Shown one piece after another: positions 13,001-28,000 of a DNA stretch of 64,000 bases. The translations under genes were made by a program, and so were the position numbers. Source of the DNA: Phoronis australis (lineage: Eukaryota; Phoronida; Phoronidae); contig NMRA01000153.1 of the NCBI GenBank assembly GCA_002633005.1, positions 583,084 through 647,083 on the forward strand, written 5' to 3'. The notes under the pieces are model-generated. The model was not told the origin of the DNA. It made no database searches and saw only the letters and a list, made by a program, of their open reading frames with translations. Numbering within the stretch: position 1 is the stretch's first letter; each line of letters opens with the position of its first letter.

Positions 13001-16000
13001 TTTTTAATGTTAAGAAATCGAAACCAGATAGAGGAAACAGGTTTGAAGCAGAGCAAAAAGAAAAAAGATGACCTGGATAACGCCTTCTGTTGTCCGCTTT
13101 CGACCAAGAATATAAGGCCTAGAGCTATCAACGAGTCACATACAGTGTGCATAGTTCACGTCGATCGGAATAGAAATGCGACCTGTAGCACTCGTTCAAA
13201 CAATAAAGTCGAGACAACCATTAACAAATAACAAATCAAACGAATTAATTCGAGATCAACGAAAAATAATCTACTTGAATTCACCGCACAGTAAACGGAG
13301 TGAACTAGTTACTTTTATTAGGATAGCAGCACACGTTTGTAACCCTTATTAGATGATTAGAACATGTTATAACGACGCCACCAGTACCCACAGGTTAATT
13401 CTAACGAAATCCGTAGGCAAAAAAATCAGAAAAAATCCTCACTTGTCATGAACTGGAGCCGAGTGATACTCCGCCATTTTAGAATAATATAATAATATTG
13501 CCGCTAAGTCGGAAGTGAGATTGAATAACAAGGTCATCTATTCGACTGTGCTAAGCGTGTTTTACAGGGAGAAAGTTAACTCTTATAAACAGTATCAACA
13601 TAACAACGAACGTGCAATATCTGAATAATTGAGTAAAATTGCTACACAGAAAGAATATTCTGACAAATTGCAAAAATAGTGAAAATAAAGCACAGGGGAA
13701 AACAAAGATACCGGTGGTTTCGGGCGATTTTGTTAGGCCGACGACTGCCTAAGCAATGAGCGACGGCGAAATATCTTCACAAAAAACTTGGTATGCTGCC
13801 AAATAGTATTTTAAATTCATTTAAATGTTTTTAAATTAAACAGAAGAATTATCATTCACCTGAAGCATTAGTATAAGCCGTACTACCGGAGCCTGACCGC
13901 CAGCCTGGCCGCGGACATCACTGCTCGAGGATAATGTGATCTCGGCAGAGATACAAGACTATGCTAAAAACGCTTTTAGTTTGATAACAGAAAAGAGCCA
14001 AACATTATACCATGTTACATATTGCTTAATTTGGTATATATTTTCGAGTTTTTGAACTAGATTAACGCTTAGAGATAAGCACTTTAACCTGTTGCAGTAC
14101 GAAGGGAACTAATGCCATAATTTCCCCTACCGTCTAATGGTAGAAAGAGTGAAGAGTTTGACGGAGTCCAATTTCTTTGCGACACCTTGCCATAAAATAG
14201 GATTTTACTTTATATATTTACCTCTTTGTTGGCATGCCGATTATTTCCCATTCGCCGGTGCCCACGAAAATCGACGTGTCGCCGGTGGCAGACCTGTTTG
14301 TGATATCCACTTGAGTGCCGTCATACGTCCAAGAACCGAATGTTAGCTTGCAATTCTGTTGATCGTACGGGAATTGTGAAATGTCTATGATGCACGTCGT
14401 CTTGAATAAGGCAGGATATAACCACATGGTACTGCCGTCAGAGAAGACCTGAACGTTGAACATCATTTGGTGGGTGATTTCGGAACTTGCGCTAAAAGAG
14501 TAGAATTGTAAATATTATTTTTATATCATATTTACACTATACTGGATAGAAGAAAAATGTTAAATGTGTTTGTTCATGTGACCGGGTTGCCCCAGCAACA
14601 GCCTGCCCCTTCGGAGCCCACAAAATATAAATATTGGCTAAAATGAATAAGGACGAGATGTGTCTGCAGACGAAATAGTTAAGCCGCCTGGGCGCGCAAA
14701 AGATGGCCAGTATGAAAATGGGTCGGATGTGCAGCAATGTTCTCTTTTGTTGTAAGACAGAGTGTGTAGTCTTCCGAGGCCACGACGTGGCACAGGTTCT
14801 ATCACTGGCGGATCTAGGATATCACAAAGGGGCCCCAACCACTATTTCGGAAGGGAAATGTTAGCGTTATTTTTTTAAACGTCTTGTTGGCGGCGTTTTC
14901 TTTTTGGTCAGATGTCCGAGCCACCTGCCCCCTTAAATCCGTCTTTGTTTATGATGATGCTGCCAAACACTTCCAAAGCTCCGCCCTGCTCCAGTGTGGT
15001 TAAAAGATGTACACAGCAGCTACGAGATTTCTTTCAATGGCGGGCTTTCAGTGACAACACAGCCCACTCATTATGGGTTAACACTGGGCACCTCATTTCG
15101 ATATCAGTGTTTTGAAAGAAAAATTTCACCGCATTACAATACTATTTCCGGAATAATAAAGAAATGGAGAAAAATCTTTCAAACGTTGATGAAACAGAAA
15201 ACCAAAAACCAATACAAAGCTGAATGAAACATGTTGATGTGATCTGCATCTTTCCACCACGTTGCTTCAATTATAACAATATTTTCAGTAAATGTACAAA
15301 AACTCAACTGAGATTCTTTGAAAAAGGCGTGCAATAGACATTTTCTAAGGCCTGTAATCATCCTAATAGTTACGCTATACTCACAAGTTATAGATGACAA
15401 TGTCCGGCACCCAAACTTTTTCTGGGGGTAGTCGAATACTTTTAACTCCACCGAAGTCTTTCGGATCCCACTTCAAGTTTTCAGATTGCCAGTACTGTAA
15501 CAATTGTCAGTGCAGACGTATTAGTAGTAGTACAAAAATCAGTTCAACGTGACTTGTTTGTGTGTACTTGACGGTGAACGGAAATTCGCATGAGCACCAG
15601 TTGGGATTCGAAGGTTTAACGCACTAGTATCCAAACACTCTAAAATGAACTAGTCTAACTACAGTTAGCTTTCTTGCTCAGGTGTAACAGTTGAAAAAGC
15701 TAATATTATAAATGCTAGACCAAAGTCAACGTTCCGCCAGAGTCAAGAATATCTATCACATGTCATTAACACCGTTTCTAAAATCTGTTGGTATATTCAA
15801 GCTAATCTCTACCGAACCACGATGTTTCGGTCGGTCATGCCGCAGCGCTCGAAATAGACGGTGGTCCGGTGGCCCGGAGCAAGTGGATTTGCGGCCGGGC
15901 CAGTAACTTTAAAAGTTAACTTGGCACCCGGGGAAGTAAATTTTCAGATTCACAGGCCCGGCGGGGTCAGCACAGTATTTGCTGAAATTTGAACACTGTC

Positions 16001-19000
16001 ACGCAGTCGTGTCACTGTTCATAGACCGTGTAAACAGACCAATAGACTTTATAGATATGTTACAACACCATCTCAAAGCAGTTTAGGAAGTCAAATCTGG
16101 CATTAAGAAACGTTTAGCTCTTCCCAGGAGATACAAAGAATGCCGAAATTCCCACGCTCCTGTCCAGCCCCCATCAGTGAAATTTCACCCCTGTGGATGT
16201 GCTTATTTGATGGACTAACCTGCAAATTCGCCGATTTTTCGAGTCCACCAGCAAAACCCGACTGGTTCTAAATATGAAAGCCAATACACACCGGGTCCGA
16301 GAGATAAGGGTGCGTTCCGTAGACCGCAATCACTGCGGCAGAAATCGTTGCTCATGGAGCAGAAACACTATATTCAACCCCATGGTTAAACATTAGGACC
16401 TCACTGACCAATCACGCCAGAGGCCGCCATTTTGGTAGAAAGGCTAGTTATGGCACCATGATGTCTATGGATGGCATTCAATAGTTTTTGAGTCACGGTT
16501 AAATTAACCTCCCGAAGTTCATTAAAAATTGGTGTCTGTCGGGTTGCTTTAAGTTTCATGATGCGTGTTAAGGCTACGAATGACATTTGCTTGATTTTTA
16601 GTCTGTTCTGAGAGAAAGATTGCCAGTTGTTGACCCATTGATCCACTTTTTGCCCAGCTTTTCTTAAACTTTACAGCTTGAAAGCAGGAAGTTGAAGTCT
16701 ACCCCTCGACTTTTCACCTGATTTCTGTATTCTGAAGAGTTTTGGCGGTATGAATGCACTGCCTCTGAGTGCGTAGTAATCGAATGCGACTGGTGACTTT
16801 TGGGTGAAAACTGCTGATTTGATGTATTTTTGCTCGTTTTTAAGTAGCCGGCTACACTTCCGGTAGTCGTAAAAGGTGGAAAATTGACTTTGGACTCCGT
16901 TTCAATAGATTTTGTACAAGGTTTGGCCAAGTATACTGCTCATATTTTCAGGTTTTTATACACCCTGTGGAACAGACTGTTGGAGCTGCCGCGACCTTTT
17001 TTTCCACCCAAAAATCAGCAAACTGTTGAGTGCCACCAGGACGCTCCCGAGCATATTCGCGAAACACTCGTCTCAGTTTCACTCGGTGATTTTGCTAGAT
17101 CTTGCTTTTAACGCAAGAAACTTGGACAGTCTCCAGTTTAATGTCTTCATTTTCCGGCTAACGCAGAAAAACCGGCGAGCTGGCCAATTGATTATCAAGT
17201 GCAACTATATAAACAAGGTTATTCGAATAGATGTTTGATGGAGCAGTTAATTATGAGTTTAATCATGCACGAAAACAAAGAAAACACTGGTTAAAAGCAA
17301 AGCATTTGATTTTATGGAGCGGGTAATGGTGTACTCATTAGTATATTATCTGTCTAAAATAACACATGCATGTCATTACAAATGGCATTGAAGCAATTAC
17401 AGCCATTATGGGGGAGAGGTTTAACATCTCGGAAAAGTGAAACAATATAAATTAGAATGGTTCGTCATAGATCGCCAAGTGAACTGGAGTTTCATGGTCA
17501 TAGGTGACAAACAATAAAAATCGTACTAATTAAAGTAGTGTTTGAAATATTCATTAAGCGTTATCGCTGTATCAGGAAGACATTGCTGTTGATTGATCAT
17601 TGATACACTAATTGACTTCTAGATAATTGTCTTTTATAGACTGATATAAGATTAAGTAACGATTTTAAATGTGTTCAATAATACGATGACGTAAATTAAT
17701 TATGAAAGTTGGATGAAATATCAATGCGTATCATTCAATATAACGTACTTGAAACAAGTAAAATAATACAATGACGTAAATTAGTTATGAAAGTTGGATG
17801 AAATATCAATGCATATCATTCAATATAACGTACTTGAAACAAGTAAAATAATACGATGACGTAAATTAGTTATGAAAGTTGGATGAAATATCAACTCGTA
17901 TCGTTCAATATGAAACACCCTTCTGGTATATTCTCTGTTTGCCACAGTCTCGAGCCTCAAGAAACGCAGCTGCTAAAACAAGCAAGGAGATCTTAAGCGT
18001 AATCTTCCATGGTTGCGTGGATTTTTAGCACAAAACAGAATTTTCTGTGCTCGGTGCTCAATGCTTGTGTTCAAACATTTTTTAGAGTCATTCCTTTTAC
18101 CAAAGTACTGTTACATGTTTTCGATCAGCTAAAATAAAAAACTGACAAAATTTTAGAAATTTAATGGTTAGCTGATTAAGAATTGCCGATGTTGCTGCCA
18201 AAACCGAAGTAGACCTTGGTAAATTCTCAATTATTATTTGTTCATTTTTAAAACAAATCGCAATGATCAATCTAAACACAGGTGGAATTTCGTTTAAACA
18301 ACCTCCGAGTATCAAACTATTAAGCGAAATGTAATTTTACAAACAAGTGAATGGAGTCAGACTGTTAAAGCCTGTCTTGAACGATAAAACGCGTAAATTT
18401 AGCTCAATACTCTAATATGTTGACAGCATCGCTCTTACTACACTAAATTCATGAATTTCCAAATCTAATGAACAGTTCAGCTTATTGCCTGACTTCCGTC
18501 TACGTCAACGGTAGAATCTTCTGTTACGAACATGAATCCCACTAACATCGGTGTTCTATTCTGTATTCTCCGGTACCCGCGGGAGTAATTTTACCACGGG
18601 TACCGACTTATATTCAAAACTATTGCGGACGGTCGTGTTATTTTTTGCTGTTATCTCGCGGTGACGCAATATGGCTTTACGTGTCATTTGACTTACCGGC
18701 GTTACAGTGATCAAGTAGCATGTTGTTGTGTTTCTCATGAACACTTTAACATTCAAAATACAAAAATGGGTTGCGGAAAGGTTTTAACCATTAATGTTTC
18801 AGCAGATGTAAATCCGTAAAAACAGAGGGCACAAAATACCGCTAATGCTGTGCACTGCTTTGGCGGAAGCTTTCACTTTCGGATCACAAATTACTGAACA
18901 TTCAGGGGACCGTTTCAAGATACTGAATTAATCTCATTTTTAGTTAAGTCTAAGATTTGTCTCATCCTCCAAACTTTGTAACTTCCACATCCGGTAAGTT

Positions 19001-22000
19001 AGTCAAAATTATGAAAAAGTCAAGTCAAACCTGAGATCTCTATCATATAACGGACTTAAGAAATACAAATTAAAGTTCTATCTTGAAATTGTCTGAAATT
19101 TAGGATTTGTCTTAGGTAAGTCAATTTTCTTGGAAGGGACCCCAGGTCTACTACGAGGGTGCACTTCGTTGATGTTATTGTGTGAAGACGTGTTGGCAAC
19201 TTTCGTGATGGCTGGTCACTTCAATGTACGCATTTTTTAAATTTTGATTCAAATGAACTTTTGTTATTCTAGATGTGTTGGATTACCCAGATAATTCTAA
19301 CAGTGCTTTGGCTATACAGGAAAACACTATTTTACCACTCAAACGCATGTACGTCACATGAGACGTGAACTAGAATTTTCGCGCCATTTTGCGTCCACGC
19401 GAGAAACAAGCAGCCAAAGGACGGTCGACAGACGTACATGTATGCATAGATATGAACCTCAGCCGGTGGAGGCGGTAGAAGCATCTATCTGGTAAACGTG
19501 CTTTTTGTCAAAAACAAATTTTTGGTTTCCGCCACTCGCTCTTTATTCAAATGATTGTGAGGCTTTAGAACAATTGACATTTCTCTTAAGGTTCTTGTTG
19601 TACCAGTTTCAGTCGCTAAGGCAGTACGGCTATAGGGGATAATTCCAGACGATTTATTTTAAGTACTGTCAAGTCAAAGGTAAAGAGTGCTATACCCGTT
19701 TGCTTTCTAGACAAGAAACGCCAGCTTATGTTCGAGGCATATTTTGCTCGACATGATTTGTGGTTTAGTACTCACCAGTCTCATGAACGTCATTGTTGTG
19801 AGGATTTGCACCTTTTCTTCCTGGAAAAATACAACGATTAAAATTAACATGAAACGCGGATGAGCAACATATGACAGTGGCGGATTTAAGGGATGGCCAA
19901 GGGGTCACACCCCCCCCCTAAAATTTTCCCAGATTCCACTTGGCAGTTCGGGGATGCGAATGTCTGACGGACAAATTCCTGGCTAATACTCTGCCCTGTC
20001 CCCCAACTCAAAATCCTGGATCCGCCCATGTATGAGAGTGGCTTTTAGTATTTTAATGTGTCTGGTCTTGTTTACTTCACTGGATTTATATAAATTTCAG
20101 TGTAGGCCTGCAAGATTAGCCGAAGCATGCACAGACGAGCGGCTAAGAGAGTTTATCGGTGCATGCGGTTTTCAAAAAAGAAAAACATATAAAAATACTA
20201 TTCACCAGGTTTCCAGGCAAAATAAATTCGCTTCAGAAAAAATAATTAAATGACGGGTACACCAAACACTGAACACCAAGGTTAAGGGGGATGGGGGGGC
20301 TATAGCCCCACTTTTTGTAAGCTCAGTCCTGGGCCTCCCACTGCCACTTTTACGCACAACAGACTCTGTGATGCGTATTTTAGCAATATAAGTCTATTTA
20401 CAGTCGCACGACTCCACCCTTTTCCTGGTAACTCCATTACGATTCTTCTTCCGCTCCACTCTTTCTCCTTGAAACAGGTTTCACTTGTAAATTGATCACT
20501 TTCACTCAAAGACATCCTTAACAGAAATTTTGTACAGAACTGAATTTGATACAGCTCTGACAATAAAAAACAGTAGACTTGAGACCAAGGCAGGAGTTTT
20601 TTTTGACTGACAGATGGCAGCACAGCATGAACACGATGAAAGAAAGTCACAGTGATATTGCGTTTTTCACCCCGCTGTAAATCCACTGATGCAATCCAGA
20701 CGAAGGGCAGTGAATTTCATTTCCTGTTTCTCGTGGTACTCCACAAGCGGTATGAACCATAATTAGAGATACGGAAACACGCAAATCACTGCTTGAAGCC
20801 CGCGTCTATCAGTTTTACTATTATCTGTTGGCTCTATCATCACCATCAAAACTTTCATTTTGAGCCAACGTGTAGAAGATGGTACACATGTCCAGCAAAT
20901 ATTCAATATTCTGAGGATGCTTTATACATCCAATATAGTATAGCACTGGTCCGTACACTAGTTAATGTACCTTCACCATTCAGTAAGTTCACAAGTTTTC
21001 TGTAACGAGGTGTCGACGAAACGCAAGTGACGGTATCTACCCAAAATCTTTTAGAGCCTAGGGTTGTTCGCGAAGTTCCAGCTCATAGATTACTTTGGGT
21101 GGACCGGCAGCTGCGTAGCTGTGTAATTTTAAAACCCTTTTTTCTTCAAACTATTCTATAAAAACAGCACCAAAGTACCATTTGTTTGCGATAACTGGAA
21201 ATCTGAGAAGGCAGTTTCCTGGCAGGAGAAATCTACAATGGCTATCCCCATTGCAGAGGGAAAAGCCCATCTACTTACCGCATTTATGGCGAGTTACGTG
21301 TAGATATAGATCTTTTCTAGACAAAAATTTCTGTATTCACTCTCATTAACTTGTTTGTGATGTTCCAGAGCCTCACTCCTTATTCTCTTGGATTCGTAAT
21401 CAAAAACTTTCAGAATCCAACACCAACCATAATGTTCAATTCATATAAGAATTGCTTTGCATCTCTTAATTGAACGAGTGTTGTTGACTCACGGGAAAGA
21501 TGTTAGCAGCACAGGCTTGGCGACAAAGCTTATTCACAATTCACAAGAATTGGCCATTTTTACAATATTTCACATATGTCTAGCAAAATGTCTTTTCTGC
21601 ATTCTCGGGGAACTTCAAATGCAAAATATATACCGTGTAGTGAAAAAAAAAGATTTAACAGAACCACCTTTGAACAGCACAACCGCGTGGAAATTTGTTT
21701 ACTACTAATCTGAGGTCAAAGGTTGCTGTCGCTAAAATCGAATCCCACGCCAGGCACAGAGCAGCTTCGTATGTACCCTCAGTCCTTTCATTCACCGAGA
21801 TGACTCCGTAATATTGCGACTACGACGTGTACATATAATAGAAAAATGTCGGGGAAAACAAAATGTAGCTTTGATCCTGATGGTGGTGTGTGTCTGCATG
21901 CATACGACCGTTGAAAACGAATGCTACGAGTCTCCTAAAGCCTCTGTGACTTAGCGTTCACGAAGACAGCAAGTTGTGAAAAGAGATAAATCCTCACCCA

Positions 22001-25000
22001 AATTCTTTAATTCTGATAATTTGACATTTCGCTGTTTCGATCTCGTGCTCACGACGTGCTTTAACCACAGACTCGATTTCTGTTATCCACTTCGTACTTG
22101 GGTTTCAAATCAGTTTCCCAGCGCGTGGTTTCTCTAACAAAGAACTGTTGACCTGTGTTAAAGTGGACCAAATGCACCAACTTGACCCACTTAATGTGTT
22201 GGCTCCGCCCGTGACCAAACTGGACTCTATGCCTTTGAATTCAACTAAACGTTTTTTTGATAATTAAGGTGACTTTGCGCGTGAATGTTGAAGTAATGAA
22301 CGCGGCTGATAGGTGTATAGGTTACATTGACTGAAAACAAGTTTTCACCTAATAATTAACCGATGAGTTTGAGACTTTCACCTCTCATAACTTATCGGCT
22401 TTTTCTCGGCTTCGGCAAATCGACTTAATTTAACTTAGGAACACGAGTTCTCGAAAACGGCTCGGTGGATTTCGCTGAAACTTTCCAAACTTAATATTTA
22501 TTCATCAATCTCATAAACGCTATTGATAGGATTTTTGATATTAAAGCCTAGTTTTTGCGTAATATAACAAAGACGAAAACGACTGCTTTTTTACAAAAAT
22601 ACCCCATGTTTTGCGAGTAGATTTGTCATAGAAACCAAACTGAAAGAGTAATCGAAAATTCATTAAAGTCGACTGAGGGGTTATTTTTGCCATCATTGTA
22701 CCTTTCTTATGATAAAATTTTGACTTACAAAAAGTGTTGACGTAATGATGATAATGGTACATAAATATAAAGTATATTTTTATATTCCATAATATTTTTT
22801 CTTTCAGAAAATTTATAGCTTTACTAGTTGACAAAGCCCAGATTTTTTGATAAACGAATTAGAATGGAGGTTACTAAATAAGGTTTGAGATAACCTTAAA
22901 CATATTGAGTGATTTACTGAAAAAAACGCCATGCTCGTGTTTTTACAACATTCTTGTTGCAGTGAAAGCTCTTAGCTCAAGTGGAAAATCAATGATAAAC
23001 CATGTTATTATGCAGTGAAAACTCGTTGCTGTAAGTCACACTACAGGTGCTATTGCAGAGAGAATAAAGACGTAGCTGAGGTCCAGTATGCCGCAAAGAC
23101 GATTTAGTCATTTGGCTATTTTAAAGAGGGACAAGGAACACGTTGACAATTTGGATTTCGTAGCCGTTTGTAATGAGTTTGCAAGTTTAAATCATAATTG
23201 CACCCTTCATTTTGAAAAGCTTACAACCAAAGACCTCGAGAAATAAATATGTTTAAAATCAAGACACTGCAAATATCAAATTAATCCAAAACACAAAAGT
23301 ATCAGGATTGATGAGTAATGATATTTATTTATTATTTGGAGTGTAAACTTAAACAGTTAGGTATAACGAGTTTGTTTGGCATGCTTATTAAAGAGGTTTC
23401 GCAAAGCGACGTGAACGTGAATTCTCACGCATTTGTAATACCGCACCATACATGCCATTGTTGGTTGTGACGTAATCCCAATAGTGTTTGAGTATTCTTC
23501 GCGAATACAGGGAAGTTTGCGTTGCTTTAAACGCGAAACCTGTGGTCCCTTTTTACTTCTTATTTGGTAAGATATCGAAAATATTTTTTTGTTTTCATAG
23601 GGTTCTCAATCTTTCCTCTTTGCTTCAGTATAAAATGAAAACGATTCTTTTGTCTAAAAATGTTCTTAAAGTTTAGTTGCAAGAAAGCCCTTTTTCCAAA
23701 TTCCTCATGTTGCTGGGTTAGCTGGATATCATCGAACTAGAACGGATATGATTTTTGTTTTTAAATTTTTTACATGCTTAATTTACAAGCATCCATTTAT
23801 TTCAAACTCCAAATAAATTTCGCATACTAAGAGTTCGTAGAAGCGACTTTTTTCACATACAACATATATTTTTATCTAGCGGATATGTACTACGATAACT
23901 GGAGCTCAGTTACTCAGTTCACGTTTACTTTCACGTTCACGTAAAAATTTGGCTGTTGCAAAACCCATTTTTGTTACAATAACGTGAATCGGCAAGCGCA
24001 ATTTTGTATGCGCCATAATTCACGTTCAGATCGCTTTGTGAAACCTCTCTGTTGTAACTGTAACGTGAATCGGCACGCGAAATTATGTATGCGCCATAAT
24101 TCACGTTCACTTCGCTTTGCGAAACTTCTCCAATATTCCGCCGCAAACATGTAACAGTTACGCTATTTTCATTACTTAACGTAAGATTATATCAGTGTCT
24201 TTTTGTCACCTTTTGTAATTGCGACAGTCACCGTAGGTTTCAGCCCACCTCACTCTTTAAAGCCCTCCGCCGCCCCTTCAAATCACATTCGAATCACCTC
24301 GGTTAGTTTTGCAGCGTAAAAGAAATGCTTCTGAGACTTGTCTGGCAAAAAAATGGCCTTCGGAACGCTGTCCTGTTTGATTTTTTCAGTTTTCAGGGCT
24401 ATAGCCACGTGTTTTTAGTTGTGTTTAGTCCTTTTGCGAGTTTATAACAATAACACGGGATTATGTGAGACTTAACTGTGACGTCACCGGAAGTGGGGCA
24501 AAAGCTTGTCGTTTGGCCATTTGCCGGATACGGTAGCACAGTGTATTCTGTTGTTCATTTCGAGTTTTTAATCTTTTAGTGTGAAAAATGCTAAACAAGC
24601 ATTACTGTTATGGCAAATGAAATTTAGATTCGCACTGCAATACGTTCCATCGCGTTCTGTACTAATTTCGTCCCGTGTATTTTAAACGGGCGGTAGGCGA
24701 AATCCGCTCACAGATTAAGTTTTCACCTCGTCAAAAATACATACCACGCCTAAAATTATCACCTTAAAAGGCGCTTACTTTCTTGAGTGATCCTTTCTGC
24801 TTCTAAACATAAACCTTCGATGAAGCATAGCTGCGGGAATTTAGGTGACTTTGGCGAAGAATTCCAACTTCACTTTTTGGTTACTGATAACTTTGACCGC
24901 GCGCGATAATCACAAAATATTTCAACTGAGTCAGGTGAGTATGAGGCAAAGGCTAGCGCGGCGAGACTGAGCGAAGCGCGAGAACTGGCGCGTGACACTT

Positions 25001-28000
25001 GCACAATAGCATGGGAAAATATCAAGTGAAATTTCTAAGATTTGTGTCCCTTGGACTTTTCGTACGTCAACAGGCGTGATTTGACGCAGCTTCCTCAAAA
25101 TGGCGCCTGGTGAGAGAAACTCGAGCGAACTGCGAGGTTTTCATGGATATGTTCAAGTTATTTGTAGACTAAATTGTATCCAAAGTCAGGGTATGGGCTA
25201 ATTAAAACTCCATGTGCACATATGCATGTTTCAATTGATTTCATTTGCTGTATTTTGAAATGAGTAACTTTTTATGGGGATACACTATCGCCCCTGTATG
25301 CCTGCGGCATTCAGGCCTAGACCGCGTCGAGTTCCAATTTCAGTCCGTTCACAGCTTCACACAACATAACAAGTTCACATTTTCGTCGTCCATTCACAGT
25401 TATTCCACGATCCATCTACCATCCCTTAAATAGTGTTAACGTTTTAAGCGTAAAATTCACCATAAGAACTCCAGTAAGATTTCGCGTGTGAAGCAAAGAC
25501 TCGGTGCAAAACAAGAACAATATAGCTGGTTTTGCCCTCCTTCCGGTGACGTCACATTGGCTAACTGGAAACTCGCAAGTGAGCTAATTCAGGGCCACCG
25601 AGGACGGAGATCTAAGTCCGGTAAATACAAATGAGCTGAGCTCATAGCTCACATCTGTAGCAAAATGAATCACGAAGATTTGCCTTGCGATATGGTGAAG
25701 CGATTACCTCACTTGCTAGATTTCTCCTATCTTAGAGACTAAGATGCAAGATTCTCACAAATAAAGCTAGTGTGATCACGTGCTCCGCTTGCGTGATCTT
25801 GGGTTTTCGCGAGTGTAGTGCGTCTACGGAACGGGCACCTACGAAGCGTAAATCTCCAGCTAAGGTGCGCGAAGTGCTTAGACAATGGAAACTAATTAAT
25901 GAATCACCTGATAACAACAAATCTCTATCGCATACTCATTGTAACCGTGTGCACTACATTTACGCTGATTACTGAAAACGTACATTATAGTTCAGTGGGT
26001 ATTTTGCCTCGCTATATGTTTAGGTGACAAAGACATGAGGCAATTTCACTTGCTGCAGACAGCTTAGCTCGCAGATCTCCGTTGTGACCCTAAGGCTATA
26101 AACTGATTGACATTATCTCAACATAACTGAAAGGATTGAAATAAAAGCAACGCTGTAATCCACTGGGACTGGAAGCTCATTTCATGGTTGGCTGAACGAG
26201 GCACCCAATAGCTCATTCTCCGTTGACAGAGTGTAAATTATGTATACCGTAAAATCCCCTGACCATTATTTGAGTATACGACCAAGGCCTTATTGTCCGG
26301 ATCTCTTAAGGTGGCTATGAACCGGCCTTTTCTAAAACAAAGGTTGACATTTTACACATTGCCATGCACGTTATTTGTTATTTGCACTTAGTTAGTGGTA
26401 TTGAGCATACTTTCACTATGTTAGAATGAATCAAACTCATATGCATCAATCTTTAACCGCAGCGACATCACAGGAAAGCAAGTTGGTATTTTTCACAATA
26501 AATTTTATGGAAATCAGTAAAGTAAATGCTGACATGTGTCATATGGTCACGTAGGCCTACGTTATTTTATGATCTATTGTACCGAGTAAGTACTATAACT
26601 ATGCATACTTCAACTACACGGAGATGAATCACGTAACTTCATGTACAGCTACTGTGCCTCAATATTTGAACACAAACTTCAATTAAGCTACAATGTAAAT
26701 TGATTTCACATTAAATTTTGTAAAAACTAGTAAAATAAGGGTTGACAAGTTATACGTTGCCATGCAGGATACTTTAGAAGGTAGGTGTTGTTGAGCATAC
26801 CTGAACTCTGCTGGAGGTAAATCAAGATCATATTATATGTACACCAAAGGTATACAGCCATTGCCATAAAAGTTATTTCATTGCCTATTGAACTTTCCAC
26901 CGTTCATTATTTTATGAATTTCTGAGGTGCCAGTTAGCTGATATGTAACGAATACCACAAAATCTAAATAAATAAGCACTTTTTCCGCCAAATGGTCACG
27001 AATTTTTAAATTTTTAAGAAAAATTAGTTATTTCCAAGTTTCCCGCCAAATGATGTGGAAGACATTTGGTCACTTGACAATCAATTGCAATAGCGGAACA
27101 CAACACTTCAGAAGACGAAGATGATTTTGAGCGAGAACTGGACAATTATAGTTTTGGAGACAGAAAGGAGAGTGGATACGGGTATCACACTCAAGTACTT
27201 GAAGAATCAGACAATGAATTCGATTTCCCACTAAGCGGACTTTCGTCCGTATGAACTCGACCTACTTGCACCAGGAATGCTTTGCAGACATTTGTGAGCC
27301 ACAACCAATTGAACCAAGGGGTGATCAATATTCACAAAATATACACTTAAAAATCATTGACAAAGGCCACAGTAAACCTGGATCCCTCGTATCCATTACC
27401 GCCATGATGGAATGAGCACAGTCTAAACACAATGCACAAGCCTACTTGTCGTAGCACTCGATCTGGACGTTTCGAAGCGAATTCCACCCTGTTTGTTTAA
27501 TGATTTGATGAGCGTTTGATTTGTTAGTATTGTCCAACATACCATATTTAATTCGAATACAATTGAACATTGTAACAATACTTGGACTCACAGCAAACAA
27601 TTTGCAAGACTTTCTAATGGGCAGATTGCAGATCGATGACCATTCGCCTTACAAGTTAAGTTCCATGCACTGATCTTCCAGCCACAGTTCGCAGACGACA
27701 TTTCAATACCAACCCATTCCTGGATCTGGAGTTGCAATCTACGGCTTATGTAGTATTTGTAAGAAACTCACGCAGGGAAGAAGTGTATATAAGGTTAGAC
27801 TGGCACTATGCTTGCAACAATAAGTTTCACACTGAATTTCTTGTACCTGAGAACACACCTTGGTGAAGTTTGCCACAAACAAAGTAGGGCTGTCACTTGC
27901 AAAGATGGTGTCCTCTTTATTGGTTCCTCGGCTCATAAATTGGTTTGCCTGATCTTGGAACTGACTGTTAGATTTGATTAACGAGATTGGTAATTTCTTT

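Noticed and set aside
16401-16646. Minus-strand 81-codon frame ending in MAASGVIGQ with a CCAAT and YY1-like context
   Set aside because: The ATGGCGGCC start closes after ten codons and no donor in phase was found.
23937-24146. Internally repeated 69-codon minus frame
   Set aside because: Created by the 72-bp tandem unit of an inverted-repeat element.
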